Shown here piece by piece: positions 17,523-26,212 of a stretch of DNA of 64,000 bases. The DNA comes from Paraburkholderia caffeinilytica (GTDB taxonomy: Bacteria; Pseudomonadota; Gammaproteobacteria; Burkholderiales; Burkholderiaceae). Position numbers and translations under genes: made by a program. Under the pieces are notes generated by a model, which was not told where the DNA came from, ran no database searches, and was given only the letters and a program-made list of their open reading frames with translations. The stretch covers positions 124,001-188,000 of the forward strand of contig NZ_CP031466.1 in assembly GCF_003368325.1 (NCBI RefSeq), given 5' to 3'. Within the stretch, counting starts at the first letter, position 1. Every line of letters begins with the position of its first letter.

Positions 17523-17557
17523 CGGGCCAGTCCTTCACGGGACTGGCCCGTTTTTTT
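17523..17557 (+). terminator. Rho-independent terminator
   Basis: An 11-base-pair perfect stem (CGGGCCAGTCC / GGACTGGCCCG) with a six-base loop is followed by seven T. It ends the 74-residue ORF at 17284-17508. Confidence 0.92.
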
Positions 17558-17564
17558 ATGTTGC

Positions 17565-17840
17565 TCAACACTCCATCTGCTCGCTCATGCCAAGTTCGGC
17601 GAAGACCTTCGACATCATCCCGGCGCGTCGCCACTCCAGCCATTTGATGTAGCAGGTTTGCGATGGCGGAAAGTTGGCGGGGAGACGTTGCCACTTTTCG
17701 TTATTGCGAACGATCCACAGGATGGCGTTCACGATCTCGCGCGGATCTCGCCGTGGTCGGCCGACTCTCGGTGTGGTGTCGTGGTGGAACAGGTGGGCAA
17801 TGCGTTGCCAATCTTCATCGGACAGCGGGGATTCGGGCAT
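17565..17840 (-). pseudogene. IS5-family transposase N-terminal remnant (DUF4096-like)
   Basis: A 91-residue ORF matching the start of IS5-type transposases (MPESPLSDEDWQRIAHLF, GRPRRDPREIVNAILWIVRN, then CYIKWLEWRRAGMMSKVF). This is the helix-turn-helix-like leader that precedes the DDE domain. The DDE part is missing, and no clear terminal inverted repeats were found on either side. Some genomes carry such short proteins as separate ORFs of two-frame elements, but no second frame follows here. Confidence 0.72.
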
Positions 17841-17990
17841 TTTTCAGATAGTAACCGGCCAGTGCAATCTGATTATCCCAGGTAGAGTCAGCCTTCTAAA
17901 TCGCGATATCGGATGTGAAAACAGTGCAAACCGGAGGATTGTTTTGGCCGGATTGTGATGGTCGAGGGGCACGACTGAGCCGCTCCTACG

Positions 17991-18698
17991 CTAACGGGAT
18001 TTGCCCTTGGTGGTCTTCCTCGCGCTCGCGGCGCGAGGTGCATCTTTCGCCGGCAGGGCGCTGCCGCCGTTCATCTGCTCCATCCACGACAACGCGTCGA
18101 CGTACGACAGGAACTGCTGGAGATAGCCTGGCGACAGCTCCCGCATCAGTGAGAGCGATCGATGCACGAGACTGCTCGAGTTGAGCGGACCGGCATTACC
18201 CGGCGCTTTCTTTAGCGATTGCCGCAACTGTTTCTCGGAACGGACCTTGGACCAGGTTTGCCTGAAGTAATCGAGCACCTCCAGTTCCGGATAGGAGGAT
18301 GGCCGAGGCGTGTCGGTATGCGTTGTGGGGCCGTCGCCGTCTGCCGGCGCATGACTGTCGATGTAGTCGATCAGTCCAGCCAGCGTTCCGCGAGCGGGTT
18401 CGGTGGCTGATGCCGTGGTCGTGGTGTCGTTGCCGGCATCGGCATCGGCATCAGCCGCACGTGAAGCAGCTTGCTCAAGATCGCCGGCATACGCCTCGAT
18501 CAGGCTGAACAGTCTCTCATCCAGCAGACGCCGCGCCTCGCCACTATGACCGGCTGCGCGTCGATCCAGCGCCTCGATGAAATGAAAGCGGATGGGATCC
18601 AGACGATCGGCGCCGCGCTCGCGCCATGCGTCGAGCGTTGCGCGGGCGCTGTTCGTCACGTCGCGAGCGCCGCTATTCGTGTTGCTCACACTACTCAC
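17991..18698 (-). CDS. DUF2894 domain protein of the OmpA/DUF802 cluster
   Basis: A 235-residue soluble protein. The N-terminal half is helical (ATLDAWRERGADRLDPIRFHFIEALDRRA), then comes an Asp/Thr-rich linker and a conserved C-terminal part (SYPELEVLDYFRQTWSKVRSEKQLRQSLKKAPGNAGPLNSSSLVHRSL, quoted here in pieces: LDYFRQTWSKVRSEKQLRQS and NAGPLNSSSLVHRSLSLMRE). It ends in a basic tail. The start is a GTG at 18698 that overlaps the OmpA-like gene by 8 bases. It is the last of four coupled genes. The family has no established function; the position suggests a cytoplasmic partner of the membrane motor. Confidence 0.8.
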   Translation of the reverse strand: MSSVSNTNSGARDVTNSARATLDAWRERGADRLDPIRFHFIEALDRRAAGHSGEARRLLDERLFSLIEAYAGDLEQAASRAADADADAGNDTTTTASATEPARGTLAGLIDYIDSHAPADGDGPTTHTDTPRPSSYPELEVLDYFRQTWSKVRSEKQLRQSLKKAPGNAGPLNSSSLVHRSLSLMRELSPGYLQQFLSYVDALSWMEQMNGGSALPAKDAPRAASARKTTKGKSR

Positions 18699-19338
18699 GG
18701 GGCTTCACCGTTGCGCTCGAAGGCCTCGGGACGGGTGCTATTTCCACGCGCCGGTTTTTCGCTCGGCCCTGGTCGTCGGCATTCGAGCTGACGGGCTGCT
18801 GCGAGCCGAACGCGGCCGCGAATACGGACGCGGCAGGGACGCCTTCGCTGATCAACGCACGGGTCACCGTCAGCGCACGCTCGGCCGATAGCTCCCAGTT
18901 GTCGGCGAAGCGGCGGTTAGCCTCCCGCACCTGGCGGTCGTCGGTGAAGCCGCTCACCATCAGGATCTCGTCATTAGCCCGAAGATAAGCGGACAACGGC
19001 CCCGCCAGGCTCTTCAGGACGTCCCGGCCTTCGGGCTGCAATTGATCGGAGTTCAGTGCGAACAACACGCTGCCGTTGATGCCGATGCGTCCGTTGACCA
19101 GCGTCACCCGGCCCGCTGCCAGCGGTCCTGCCAATGCCTGCTCCAGGGTCTTGCGGCGCTGTGTTTCCATCTGGCGCTGCTTGACCTCTTGTTCCAGCCG
19201 GGTCGAGAGCTCCAGTTGCACGCCGATGACGCCCACCAGGATCAGCACGAACGCACCCAGCAGCACCGACATCAGGTCGCCGAAGACGGGCCAGATAGGC
19301 GCCGTGGTTTCCACGCCGCCGTCGATTTCCTCGCTCAT
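18691..19338 (-). CDS. OmpA/MotB-like peptidoglycan-binding motor stator subunit (ZorB-like)
   Basis: A 215-residue protein with one N-terminal transmembrane helix (about 17-41) and a C-terminal OmpA/MotB domain (about 85-205). The helix carries an aspartate, D21, in WPVFGDLMSVLLGAF; that is the position of the ion-carrying Asp in MotB and ZorB. The OmpA domain has VSGFTDD, LSAERALTVTRALISEG and NRRVEI, the peptidoglycan-binding motifs. Its start overlaps the DUF802 stop as ATGA. With DUF802 it would form a proton-driven unit anchored to the cell wall. Domain content is seen; motor function is inferred from MotAB/ExbBD/ZorAB. Confidence 0.85.
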   Translation of the reverse strand: MSEEIDGGVETTAPIWPVFGDLMSVLLGAFVLILVGVIGVQLELSTRLEQEVKQRQMETQRRKTLEQALAGPLAAGRVTLVNGRIGINGSVLFALNSDQLQPEGRDVLKSLAGPLSAYLRANDEILMVSGFTDDRQVREANRRFADNWELSAERALTVTRALISEGVPAASVFAAAFGSQQPVSSNADDQGRAKNRRVEIAPVPRPSSATVKPRE

Positions 19339-21689
19339 GCCGCTTCAGCTCCGACCGACGCCCGCTTGCCCGCGAGGTGCTGCAGGTCTTCGACGATCTG
19401 CTTCTGCGACATCATGCTCAGGTCGATGACTTCTCGCGCCTGGGCGACGTAGTAGGCCAACTGTTCGTCGCTGCGCGCGAGCGACTTGTCGAGCGCGGCT
19501 TCGATACGCTGCAGATGCGCGACGAGCGTGGTGTTCGACTCGCCGAACAGCTGGACGGCCGCGCCGAATGCTTCGCCGAGGCTCGCCACTTCGACGGCGC
19601 TGCCGGTGACCTGCGCGGCCACCGCGCCCAGCTTCCCGGTTTCGAGCTCGACCTTGTCGGTGAAACGCGTGCCGACACGATCCAGCAAATCCGCGGACGT
19701 GGCGACGAGCGCGTCGACGGCCGTGCGCTGTTCGGTGGACGCATGGTTGACGGCATCGAGCAGGGTTTCCAGCGTCGCCAGCAAGCGGCTGCGCTCGTCC
19801 AGCATCGCGGTGTCGCGGACCATGCTGTCGGAGAGCTTCTGACGCAATTCGGCGACGACTTCCGCCGCGGCCTTCGGCGCTTCCGATGCGGCTTGCACGA
19901 GCTGGCCGATCTCGGCGATCGTGCTGTTCGCGTGGGCTTGTGTCTGGGCCGAGATGTCGCGTGCGGTTTGTGCCAGCGTCTCGCAGATTTCCTGCTGCCG
20001 GCTTGCTGTGTGCGTGCCGGCCTGCTCCCATTCCTTGCTCAGCGTGGCGGCCATCGAACCGAGTGCCGCAGTCCAGGCTTCCAGCCGCTGCTGATCTCGC
20101 GCGGCCAGTTCCGCCTGCAAATCCGCCGCAGCCTTAGGCGCTTGCGCCGCCACTTGCACGAGCCGGTCGATCTCGGCGATCGTGCTGCTCGCGTGCGCCT
20201 GAGTTTGAGCGGAGAGGTCGCGCGCGGTTTGCGCCAGCACGTCGCAGATTTCCTGCTGCCGGCTCGCGCTGAGCGTGCCCGCCTGCTCCCATTCCTTGCT
20301 CAACGTAGCGGCCATCGAGCCGAGCGTCTCGGTCCAGGCCGCCAATCGCTGCTGGTCTCGCGAAGCCAGTTCCGCCTGCAAGTCGGTATGCGACTGACCG
20401 ACTGTGCGCAGCAGTGATGCCGAGTGCTGCTCGAAGCTTGCCGCGGCCGCCGCGAGCGCTTGCTGATGGTGGCCCGCCAGCTTCTCCCCGGCCTGTTCCT
20501 GCCGCGACAGCGCCTCGCTCCATGCTTCTGACACGTTGCCCGCCGTTGCATCGAGGCGTGCCGCGATGCCTTCCAGCAGGCCGGCCGAGCGTTGCTCGAA
20601 GGTCTCGGTGAATCGGTCCAGCGACGTGCCCAGGTGCTCGGTGAGCGCCTCGTTCGAACGCTGCTGCCCCTCAAGGGCCTTGTTCCAGATGCCCGCGACG
20701 GTGGTGGTGGTGGTCTCGAATCCGTTCGAGAGGCCGTCCAGTTGCCGCTGCACGGCCTGCGTGACGGTGTCGTGCATCGCGGCAGTCTCGCGTGCGAGGC
20801 CCGCCATCGTGGCGGCCATGACCGGCTGCAGCGCCGCGCTGGCGGCGCGGGTGCTTTCGGCCACGCTCTCCTTCAACGACTGCTCCACGGACGCGGCAAG
20901 GCGCGTGTAGGCCGCCTCTGCCTTGCCGTGAAAGGCATCCTGGCTGGCGATCTGCCGCTCGTGCAAGGCGAGGCTTTGTTGCTCGATGGCCGCCATCATC
21001 GTCTGCAGACGATCGACCAGGGCGGGCATGACCTCCGTCTGCCGCTGCAGGAGTTTGAAGCTTTCCTCGCGCTGATGCGTCTGCGAGTAGATGCGCAAGG
21101 TCGTCGCGATCTTCACGTCGAGCGCCTGCGCGGCATCGATCCGTTCGCGCCGGCACAACGCCGAAAGCAGTCCCAGCATCGCGGATGTGGCCACGCCCGC
21201 AATCGACGTGCCGAACGCGAAGCCCAGCCCCTTGACCGGCGCGCCGAGCGAATCGCGGATAGCCTGCAGGTCCGTCGCGCTTTCCAGCGCCATGCCGGTG
21301 CCTCGCAGGGTCGCCACCATGCCGAGGAGCGTGCCGAGCATGCCCAGCAACACGAGCAGGCCGACCAGATACGGCGTCAGCGCCGGGCCCGGTAACGCCG
21401 CGCGCTCACCCTCGACGCGCAGGCGCACCGCATGGCGCAGGGTGGGATGCAACGGGTCGAGCCAGGCGCCCAGGCTGGGCGGCGGCCCGGACAGGCCCGC
21501 GACCGCACGCGCCAGCGTGGACGTGGCCTGACTGTAGCGTCGCAGCTCGAGCGCGCCCGTCAGATAGCAAACGCCGATCAACAGCGTGACCGCCAATGCC
21601 AGCGCGTTGGAGCCGACGTAACCGGCACCGATCCAGCACACCGCGGCCAGACCTGCCAGAAAAACAACGAGATTGAGATATCTGGACAT
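19335..21689 (-). CDS. DUF802 membrane protein with MotA/ExbB-like core and long coiled-coil tail (ZorA-like)
   Basis: A 784-residue protein. Two N-terminal hydrophobic segments (about 4-24 and 28-46) are followed by two more (about 105-126 and 155-178) that look like the MotA/TolQ/ExbB core: LLGMLGTLLGMVATLRGTG and GTSIAGVATSAMLGLLSAL. From 180 to the end the chain is a long Ala/Gln/Glu-rich helix, probably a coiled coil, with two tandem 87-residue copies at 436-522 and 523-609. The frame is open to 21950, but MSRYLNL at 21689 is the family start and lies 10 bases after DUF3348. The layout of an ExbB/MotA-like core with a long cytoplasmic tail recalls ZorA. Function unproven. Confidence 0.85.
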   Translation of the reverse strand: MSRYLNLVVFLAGLAAVCWIGAGYVGSNALALAVTLLIGVCYLTGALELRRYSQATSTLARAVAGLSGPPPSLGAWLDPLHPTLRHAVRLRVEGERAALPGPALTPYLVGLLVLLGMLGTLLGMVATLRGTGMALESATDLQAIRDSLGAPVKGLGFAFGTSIAGVATSAMLGLLSALCRRERIDAAQALDVKIATTLRIYSQTHQREESFKLLQRQTEVMPALVDRLQTMMAAIEQQSLALHERQIASQDAFHGKAEAAYTRLAASVEQSLKESVAESTRAASAALQPVMAATMAGLARETAAMHDTVTQAVQRQLDGLSNGFETTTTTVAGIWNKALEGQQRSNEALTEHLGTSLDRFTETFEQRSAGLLEGIAARLDATAGNVSEAWSEALSRQEQAGEKLAGHHQQALAAAAASFEQHSASLLRTVGQSHTDLQAELASRDQQRLAAWTETLGSMAATLSKEWEQAGTLSASRQQEICDVLAQTARDLSAQTQAHASSTIAEIDRLVQVAAQAPKAAADLQAELAARDQQRLEAWTAALGSMAATLSKEWEQAGTHTASRQQEICETLAQTARDISAQTQAHANSTIAEIGQLVQAASEAPKAAAEVVAELRQKLSDSMVRDTAMLDERSRLLATLETLLDAVNHASTEQRTAVDALVATSADLLDRVGTRFTDKVELETGKLGAVAAQVTGSAVEVASLGEAFGAAVQLFGESNTTLVAHLQRIEAALDKSLARSDEQLAYYVAQAREVIDLSMMSQKQIVEDLQHLAGKRASVGAEAA
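19863..20384 (-). repeat. Tandem 261-bp duplication inside the DUF802 gene
   Basis: Two adjacent 261-base units (20124-20384 and 19863-20123) encode 87-residue repeats that begin DLQAELA and share GSMAATLSKEWEQAGT and SRQQEIC. The DNA copies are clearly alike but have diverged at many third positions, so the duplication is not very recent. Confidence 0.85.
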
Positions 21690-21699
21690 AGTGTCCCAG

Positions 21700-22461
21700 T
21701 TAGCAGGTGCGAAGGGCCGCGAGCAGCCCTTCGACCGGTTGTAAACGAACATCCAGTTCGGCGAGCAACACGCTTTGCATATCCTTGCGGAACGTGTCCA
21801 GCCATGCGCCGGGCGAGGTGGGTGAGGCGGTTGCGGCGTCCACCGAGGCTTCGGTTTCAGCCTCGGCCTGTGCCTGTTGCTCCGCCTGGCGCAACCGCTC
21901 GAAGTGCCCCGCGAGCAAGCCGGGCACGGCGGCCAGCAGACTCCGCTCACGCTCGCTGAGCGCTCGCTCCATCACGGCGTCCACCACCGCGAGCCGGGCC
22001 ATGGCGGGCGCTCTGGCGGCCAGCGCGGCCCGCAGGCGAGCGCGCAGGTTGCCGATGCCCGTCTCCATCGACTGCTGCATGGAGAGGTAGCGTTGACGAA
22101 AAACCGCATAGTCGACCGGCGCGTTCATGGGGGCGCCTTGAGGGAGCGTCCGTGCCGTCGACCCGCGATGCCTCGCGACGGCAAGCACGCTATCCTCGAC
22201 GATGGCGTCCGCCAACGACGTGCGCACGCGGGCGCACTCGCTCTCTTCAGCGTCGCTGAAGGCGCGTGCGCCGGCGGCGACGGCAGGCGGAGCGTTGCTC
22301 AGCGCCGAGGACAACGCGATCGCGTCGGTCCAGCCGAGCCATTGGCTTAGCCGGTCCGAAAGCGACAGGCTGGATTCGGGAACATCGACATCCGTCAGGC
22401 GAGCAAGTAAACGGATGAGCGCCGGGCCACTGAAAGCTGTGCGCTGTGGGACTTGCACCAT
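21700..22461 (-). CDS. DUF3348 domain protein of the OmpA/DUF802 cluster
   Basis: A 253-residue, mainly helical soluble protein starting VQVPQRTAFSGPALIRLLARL, typical of DUF3348. The centre (VDYAVFRQRYLSMQQSMETG, then LRARLRAALAARAP) is helical. A Glu/Ala-rich linker leads to a conserved end (PGAWLDTFRKDMQSVLLAEL, then RLQPVEGLLAAL). It is the first gene of the four-gene operon, and its stop lies 10 bases before DUF802. No function is established for the family; constant association with DUF802 suggests an accessory or regulatory subunit. Confidence 0.8.
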   Translation of the reverse strand: MVQVPQRTAFSGPALIRLLARLTDVDVPESSLSLSDRLSQWLGWTDAIALSSALSNAPPAVAAGARAFSDAEESECARVRTSLADAIVEDSVLAVARHRGSTARTLPQGAPMNAPVDYAVFRQRYLSMQQSMETGIGNLRARLRAALAARAPAMARLAVVDAVMERALSERERSLLAAVPGLLAGHFERLRQAEQQAQAEAETEASVDAATASPTSPGAWLDTFRKDMQSVLLAELDVRLQPVEGLLAALRTC

Positions 22462-22886
22462 ACCACCAGAGTCAAAAAAGTCAGCAGTTTACACGCCGAC
22501 GGGGTGGGGGATGCAGCCCCTTAATGGGTGGGGCGCCTGAGCGCGGTCTTTTAGCGCGGCTGAGAGGGCATTCGCGAGGCCTGGATGCTGGTCGCCGATG
22601 CCGGTTTTTGTGCACGGCGTAAGCGGCTTTTGCGCCGTCAGCCAATAGAGCAATTGCGGCTGACGGACGGTGTGAGGTACCGCGCCGACGCCGAACAGCC
22701 ACTCCCGAAAGCCGCTGCACAGTCTCTTCCACCTCCGGCCGTTTCATCCGGCTGTCATCGCTTCACGACTAGGATGCCCTGTCACTTCTGTCGCGCCGTG
22801 GTCCGGCACGGCACTCACGGCCCACGTAGCATCGTGCGCCGGCCGGCCGTGTCGGCGACCTTCCACCCCATACAAAAACACTAGCC
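22462..22886. other. Divergent intergenic region, 425 bp
   Basis: This stretch lies between the start of the DUF3348 operon and the start of the phosphatase gene, so it should hold promoters for both. It is GC-rich. No clear -35/-10 pair, operator palindrome or RNA structure was recognised, and the ORFs inside it look like chance frames. Confidence 0.5.
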
Positions 22887-24578
22887 ATGTCGAACAAGAA
22901 AATCGTCAAGGATTCGCCGGCCGATCAGGGCGCGACCATCGTCTCGCGCCGCGGGTTTCTGAAGTTTGCCGGCGCATCCAGCCTCGCGACGGCAGCGGGC
23001 ACGCTCGCATCGGCGGCACGGGCCGCGAACAGCACACCCGACGGTACGCCGGAGCAGATCCACCTGACCTGGGGCAACGATCCGACGAGCGAGGTCACCG
23101 TGTCGTGGGCGTCGCCGGCGCCGGCGGTCAACCCGAAGGTGCGCTTCGGCGGGCCAGGCGCGGCGCGAGACACGGTGCACGGCGTTCAAGGCACCTATAC
23201 CGATGGCATCAACGGCGAGGTCGTGTTCACTTATCACGCCCGTTTGCGTGGCCTGAAGGCCGATACGAGCTACGAGTACGAGGTGAGCGCCGACAACGAC
23301 AGCAACGCGGCCCAGCCCTTTACCGCGAGCTTCCGTACGGCGCCCCGCGGCCGCGCGCCATTTCGCTGGACGAGCTACGGCGATCTCGCGACGCCCAATA
23401 CCGGCTGGATCCTGTCGTCGCCGCAGAGCCGCTTTGCGGTTCAGGCCGTCGAGCGATTTCAGCCGCTGTTCCACCTGCTCAACGGCGACCTCTGCTACGC
23501 CAATCTGAATCCGGCGCACCAGCCCGAGGTGTGGCGCGACTTCGGCAACAACTGCCAGACCTCGGCGTCGAACCGGCCGTGGATGCCCTGTCCGGGCAAT
23601 CACGAACTCGAGTTCCACAACGGCGAGCAAGGCCTTGCCTCGTATCTCTCGCGCTACACGCTGCCTGAGAATCACACGCGCTACCAGGGGCGCTGGTACA
23701 GCTTCCGCGTGAGTTCGGTGCTCTTCATTTCGCTCGATGCGGACGACGTGGTCTATCAGGATGCAGCCGCGTTCGTCGCGGGTCCGAATCCCCTGGTGCC
23801 GGTGGCGAGCACGGGCAATCCGCCGATCCAGCCGGGCACGTCGCTCTATGTGCGTGGCTATAGCGAGGGCGAGCAGACCCGCTGGCTCGAGAAGACATTG
23901 CGCCGGGCGGCCGAAGACGACGAAGTCGACTGGATCGTCGTGCAGATGCATCAGGATGCGCTGAGTTCGTCGAAGACCGGCAACGGTTCCGACAAGGGCA
24001 TCCGCGAAGCCTGGCTGCCGCTGTTCGACCGCTACGGGGTCGATCTGGTGCTGTGCGGGCATGACCATGATTACGAGCGCAGCTATCCCGTGCGCGGCTG
24101 CAATCACAACAAGGGCACCGATATCGCCACGGGGCGCGTGGTCGATACGTTGCAGCCGCGGCCGGTGATGTCGGCGGTATCGTCGGGGGCGTCGACGTTC
24201 GATACGAGCCACGGCACGATTCACCTGATTCTCGGCGGTGGCGGCACGAGTGCGCCGCTCGATGTGTACGGTGTGGATGCCGGGACAGGCTTGCCGCAGG
24301 CGCGTATTTTCACGCGACCCAATCGTCCGGTTGCCGGAACGGCCGCGGGTACGTTCGTGCGCGCCAGCGCGGATGCCGTCGAAGATGCGATATGGTCAGC
24401 GCAACGGGATACCGGCACGGGCTACGGTATCGCGGTGTTCGACCATGATCCGGGACATCCGGGGGGCGAGACCTCGATAACGATGAACTACTATCACGCC
24501 CCGGGCGCGGATCAAACCCCGACGCAAAACTATGAGTTGTTCGAAACGATCGAGTTGAAGAAGAAACGGCGGGGGTGA
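22887..24578 (+). CDS. Tat-exported purple-acid-phosphatase-like metallophosphoesterase
   Basis: A 563-residue exported phosphoesterase. The twin-arginine signal is SRRGFLKFAG at about 20-29, with cleavage likely near AARAANS. An N-terminal fibronectin-III-like domain (about 55-152) precedes the metallophosphoesterase domain, as in purple acid phosphatases. Metal-binding motifs are YGDLAT (164-169), NGDLCYAN (199-206), GNHE (237-240), MHQD (H355) and GHDHDYER (391-398). The arrangement fits a bimetal phosphomonoesterase or diesterase in the periplasm. It is a single-gene unit divergent from the DUF3348 operon. Substrate unknown; phosphate scavenging is a reasonable inference. Confidence 0.88.
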   Translation: MSNKKIVKDSPADQGATIVSRRGFLKFAGASSLATAAGTLASAARAANSTPDGTPEQIHLTWGNDPTSEVTVSWASPAPAVNPKVRFGGPGAARDTVHGVQGTYTDGINGEVVFTYHARLRGLKADTSYEYEVSADNDSNAAQPFTASFRTAPRGRAPFRWTSYGDLATPNTGWILSSPQSRFAVQAVERFQPLFHLLNGDLCYANLNPAHQPEVWRDFGNNCQTSASNRPWMPCPGNHELEFHNGEQGLASYLSRYTLPENHTRYQGRWYSFRVSSVLFISLDADDVVYQDAAAFVAGPNPLVPVASTGNPPIQPGTSLYVRGYSEGEQTRWLEKTLRRAAEDDEVDWIVVQMHQDALSSSKTGNGSDKGIREAWLPLFDRYGVDLVLCGHDHDYERSYPVRGCNHNKGTDIATGRVVDTLQPRPVMSAVSSGASTFDTSHGTIHLILGGGGTSAPLDVYGVDAGTGLPQARIFTRPNRPVAGTAAGTFVRASADAVEDAIWSAQRDTGTGYGIAVFDHDPGHPGGETSITMNYYHAPGADQTPTQNYELFETIELKKKRRG

Positions 24579-24694
24579 GCGCTACGCTAACGTCACGTTC
24601 GACGCTGGACTCGCCCAGGCAGACGCGGTAGGCTGTCTGGGCTGGTGCCTTTGTTTGGCTATGCTGGTCTTGAACGACAACGTGGAGCCTGCAC

Positions 24695-25006
24695 ATGGAC
24701 GTGAGCACGGAAACGCTGGTGGAACTGCTGCGGGAAGTGGAAGCCGACGACCCGATCGACTACGCGGACCTTCCATTCGGAGAACAGGAACTCAGGCGGC
24801 TGGTCATGAGTTCGCTGGTCGAGCGCCACCACCAGGTCGAAGCAGGCAACATGTCGATCTCCGACATTCATGCGTTGTATCTGCTGAGCACCGCCAAGCT
24901 TGTTCTCGAGAACATGGTGCTCCACGCCAGGCTGCTTCTGCTCCAGGGGCAGCAGGTCGACGTACGGTCGTTGCTGGCGCCGTTTACGCTCAAAGGCAAA
25001 CCTTAA
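24695..25006 (+). CDS. Hypothetical helical protein, 103 residues
   Basis: A short ORF with good codon use and a plausible ribosome-binding site (GTGGAG, 9 bases before the ATG). It is soluble and mostly helical. An acidic N-terminal part (VSTETLVELLREVEADDPID) is followed by a leucine-rich helical stretch (SDIHALYLLSTAKLVLENMV) and a short polar end. The size recalls small FlhD-like regulators, but the sequence does not align with FlhD by eye. No family was recognised. Confidence 0.6.
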   Translation: MDVSTETLVELLREVEADDPIDYADLPFGEQELRRLVMSSLVERHHQVEAGNMSISDIHALYLLSTAKLVLENMVLHARLLLLQGQQVDVRSLLAPFTLKGKP

Positions 25007-25127
25007 CGGCCGGTCGCCTCGTTGCAGGAACACGAGGCGACGCAATCCGAGTGGGCGGCGCGGGGAGATCGCGCCTTCCTTCTTCTGCCGGCCGTTTGCG
25101 CATGACCGGATCGAAGGGGCACGCGCG

Positions 25128-26018
25128 TCACTTCTCAAGTTCCGCAAACAGCCAATGCTGGAAGCTATGCAGCTTCGGCAATTCGGCGCGCGATTTCAGC
25201 AGGTTCAGCGTGTAGCCGTGCACAGGGAGTCCTTCCAGGCCGAACGGCGCCACCAGCCGGCCGGTTTCCAGTTCGCGTTGCGCCAGAAGCAGGCTTTCGA
25301 GGCAAACGCCCAGGCCGTCCACCGCCGCGCTGATCGCCATGAACGAGCGATCGAAACGCGGACCGCGTGCGATATCGAGCCGCGTCTTGCGGTGGAGACG
25401 CATCCAGTCCCGCCACCCGACCAGACACCCCTCGCTATGAATCAGCGCATGGTGCGGTAGATCCGCGACGCTGCGCAGCGGATGTTCTCCGGCCATGAGC
25501 GCGGGCGAGCACAGCGGCACGATCGTCTCGGGCGGCAGTTCGAGCACCATCGTGCCGGCCGGCTGCAGCTTTCTCGGACCGTAGCGGATGTCGATATCCA
25601 CCTTTTCCGAGATCAGATCCACCGCCTCTGACGATGCATTCAACCGCACGTCGATATCCGGATGCGCGGCACTGAAGCGCGCGATGCGCGGCATCAGCCA
25701 TTGCGTCGCAAAGCTGGGCGTGCAATGGATCGTGAGGATGTCGCTCTTGGCGGCGCGCCCGATCTCGCGGGTGGCCGAGTCGATCCGCGCGAACGCCGCG
25801 GTGATCTCCTCGGCGTATTGCCTCCCATAGTCCGTCAGGATCACCGTGCGGTGCAGCCGATGGAACAGACGAATGCTCAATTGCTCTTCCAGCAGCTTGA
25901 TTTGATGGCTGACGGCTGAGGGCGTGACAAACAGTTCGTCTGCTGCGAGCGCGAACGACGAAAGCCGCGCGGCGGCCTCGAATGCCTGTATCGACTTGAA
26001 GGTAATGCGATTGTGCAT
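25128..26018 (-). CDS. LysR-family regulator (GcvA-like), divergent from the transketolase island
   Basis: A 296-residue LysR-type regulator. The N-terminal winged helix has FKSIQAFEAAARLSSFALAA and TPSAVSHQIKLLEEQL, followed by the effector domain with TIHCTPSFATQWLMPRIARF, typical of the GcvA subgroup. The frame continues to 26057, but the ATG at 26018 gives the normal N-terminus. It is divergent from the split transketolase with a 195-base gap, the usual layout for a LysR gene and its target operon. The co-inducer is unknown. Confidence 0.87.
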   Translation of the reverse strand: MHNRITFKSIQAFEAAARLSSFALAADELFVTPSAVSHQIKLLEEQLSIRLFHRLHRTVILTDYGRQYAEEITAAFARIDSATREIGRAAKSDILTIHCTPSFATQWLMPRIARFSAAHPDIDVRLNASSEAVDLISEKVDIDIRYGPRKLQPAGTMVLELPPETIVPLCSPALMAGEHPLRSVADLPHHALIHSEGCLVGWRDWMRLHRKTRLDIARGPRFDRSFMAISAAVDGLGVCLESLLLAQRELETGRLVAPFGLEGLPVHGYTLNLLKSRAELPKLHSFQHWLFAELEK

Positions 26019-26212
26019 GGCAGCATCAAGGTGAATTGAATTCATCCATTGACCCATCTTAATTCGTTTGAGCGCGTGTGAGGGCGAGATTACGCTTGAG
26101 TCACTGGGATCGGCATCACCGCGGTCCCTGCCAGGAGACCTACGCGCAACCGTGCCGCATGGGACCGGAGTAGCGAGCCAAAGCGCGAACTCCGATCGAC
26201 AGGAGACAAACA

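Noticed and set aside
17991..22461. Complete Zorya defence system
   Set aside because: No ZorC, ZorD or ZorE-like genes (helicase, nuclease) are adjacent; only the motor-like pair is similar.
22881..24224. Open frame of 447 codons opposite the phosphatase gene
   Set aside because: The plus strand encodes a clear Tat-exported phosphatase with all metal motifs; the opposite frame is a composition shadow.
24695..25006. FlhD identity for the 103-residue protein
   Set aside because: Size is similar, but the conserved N-terminal helix and cysteine of FlhD are not visible and no flhC follows.
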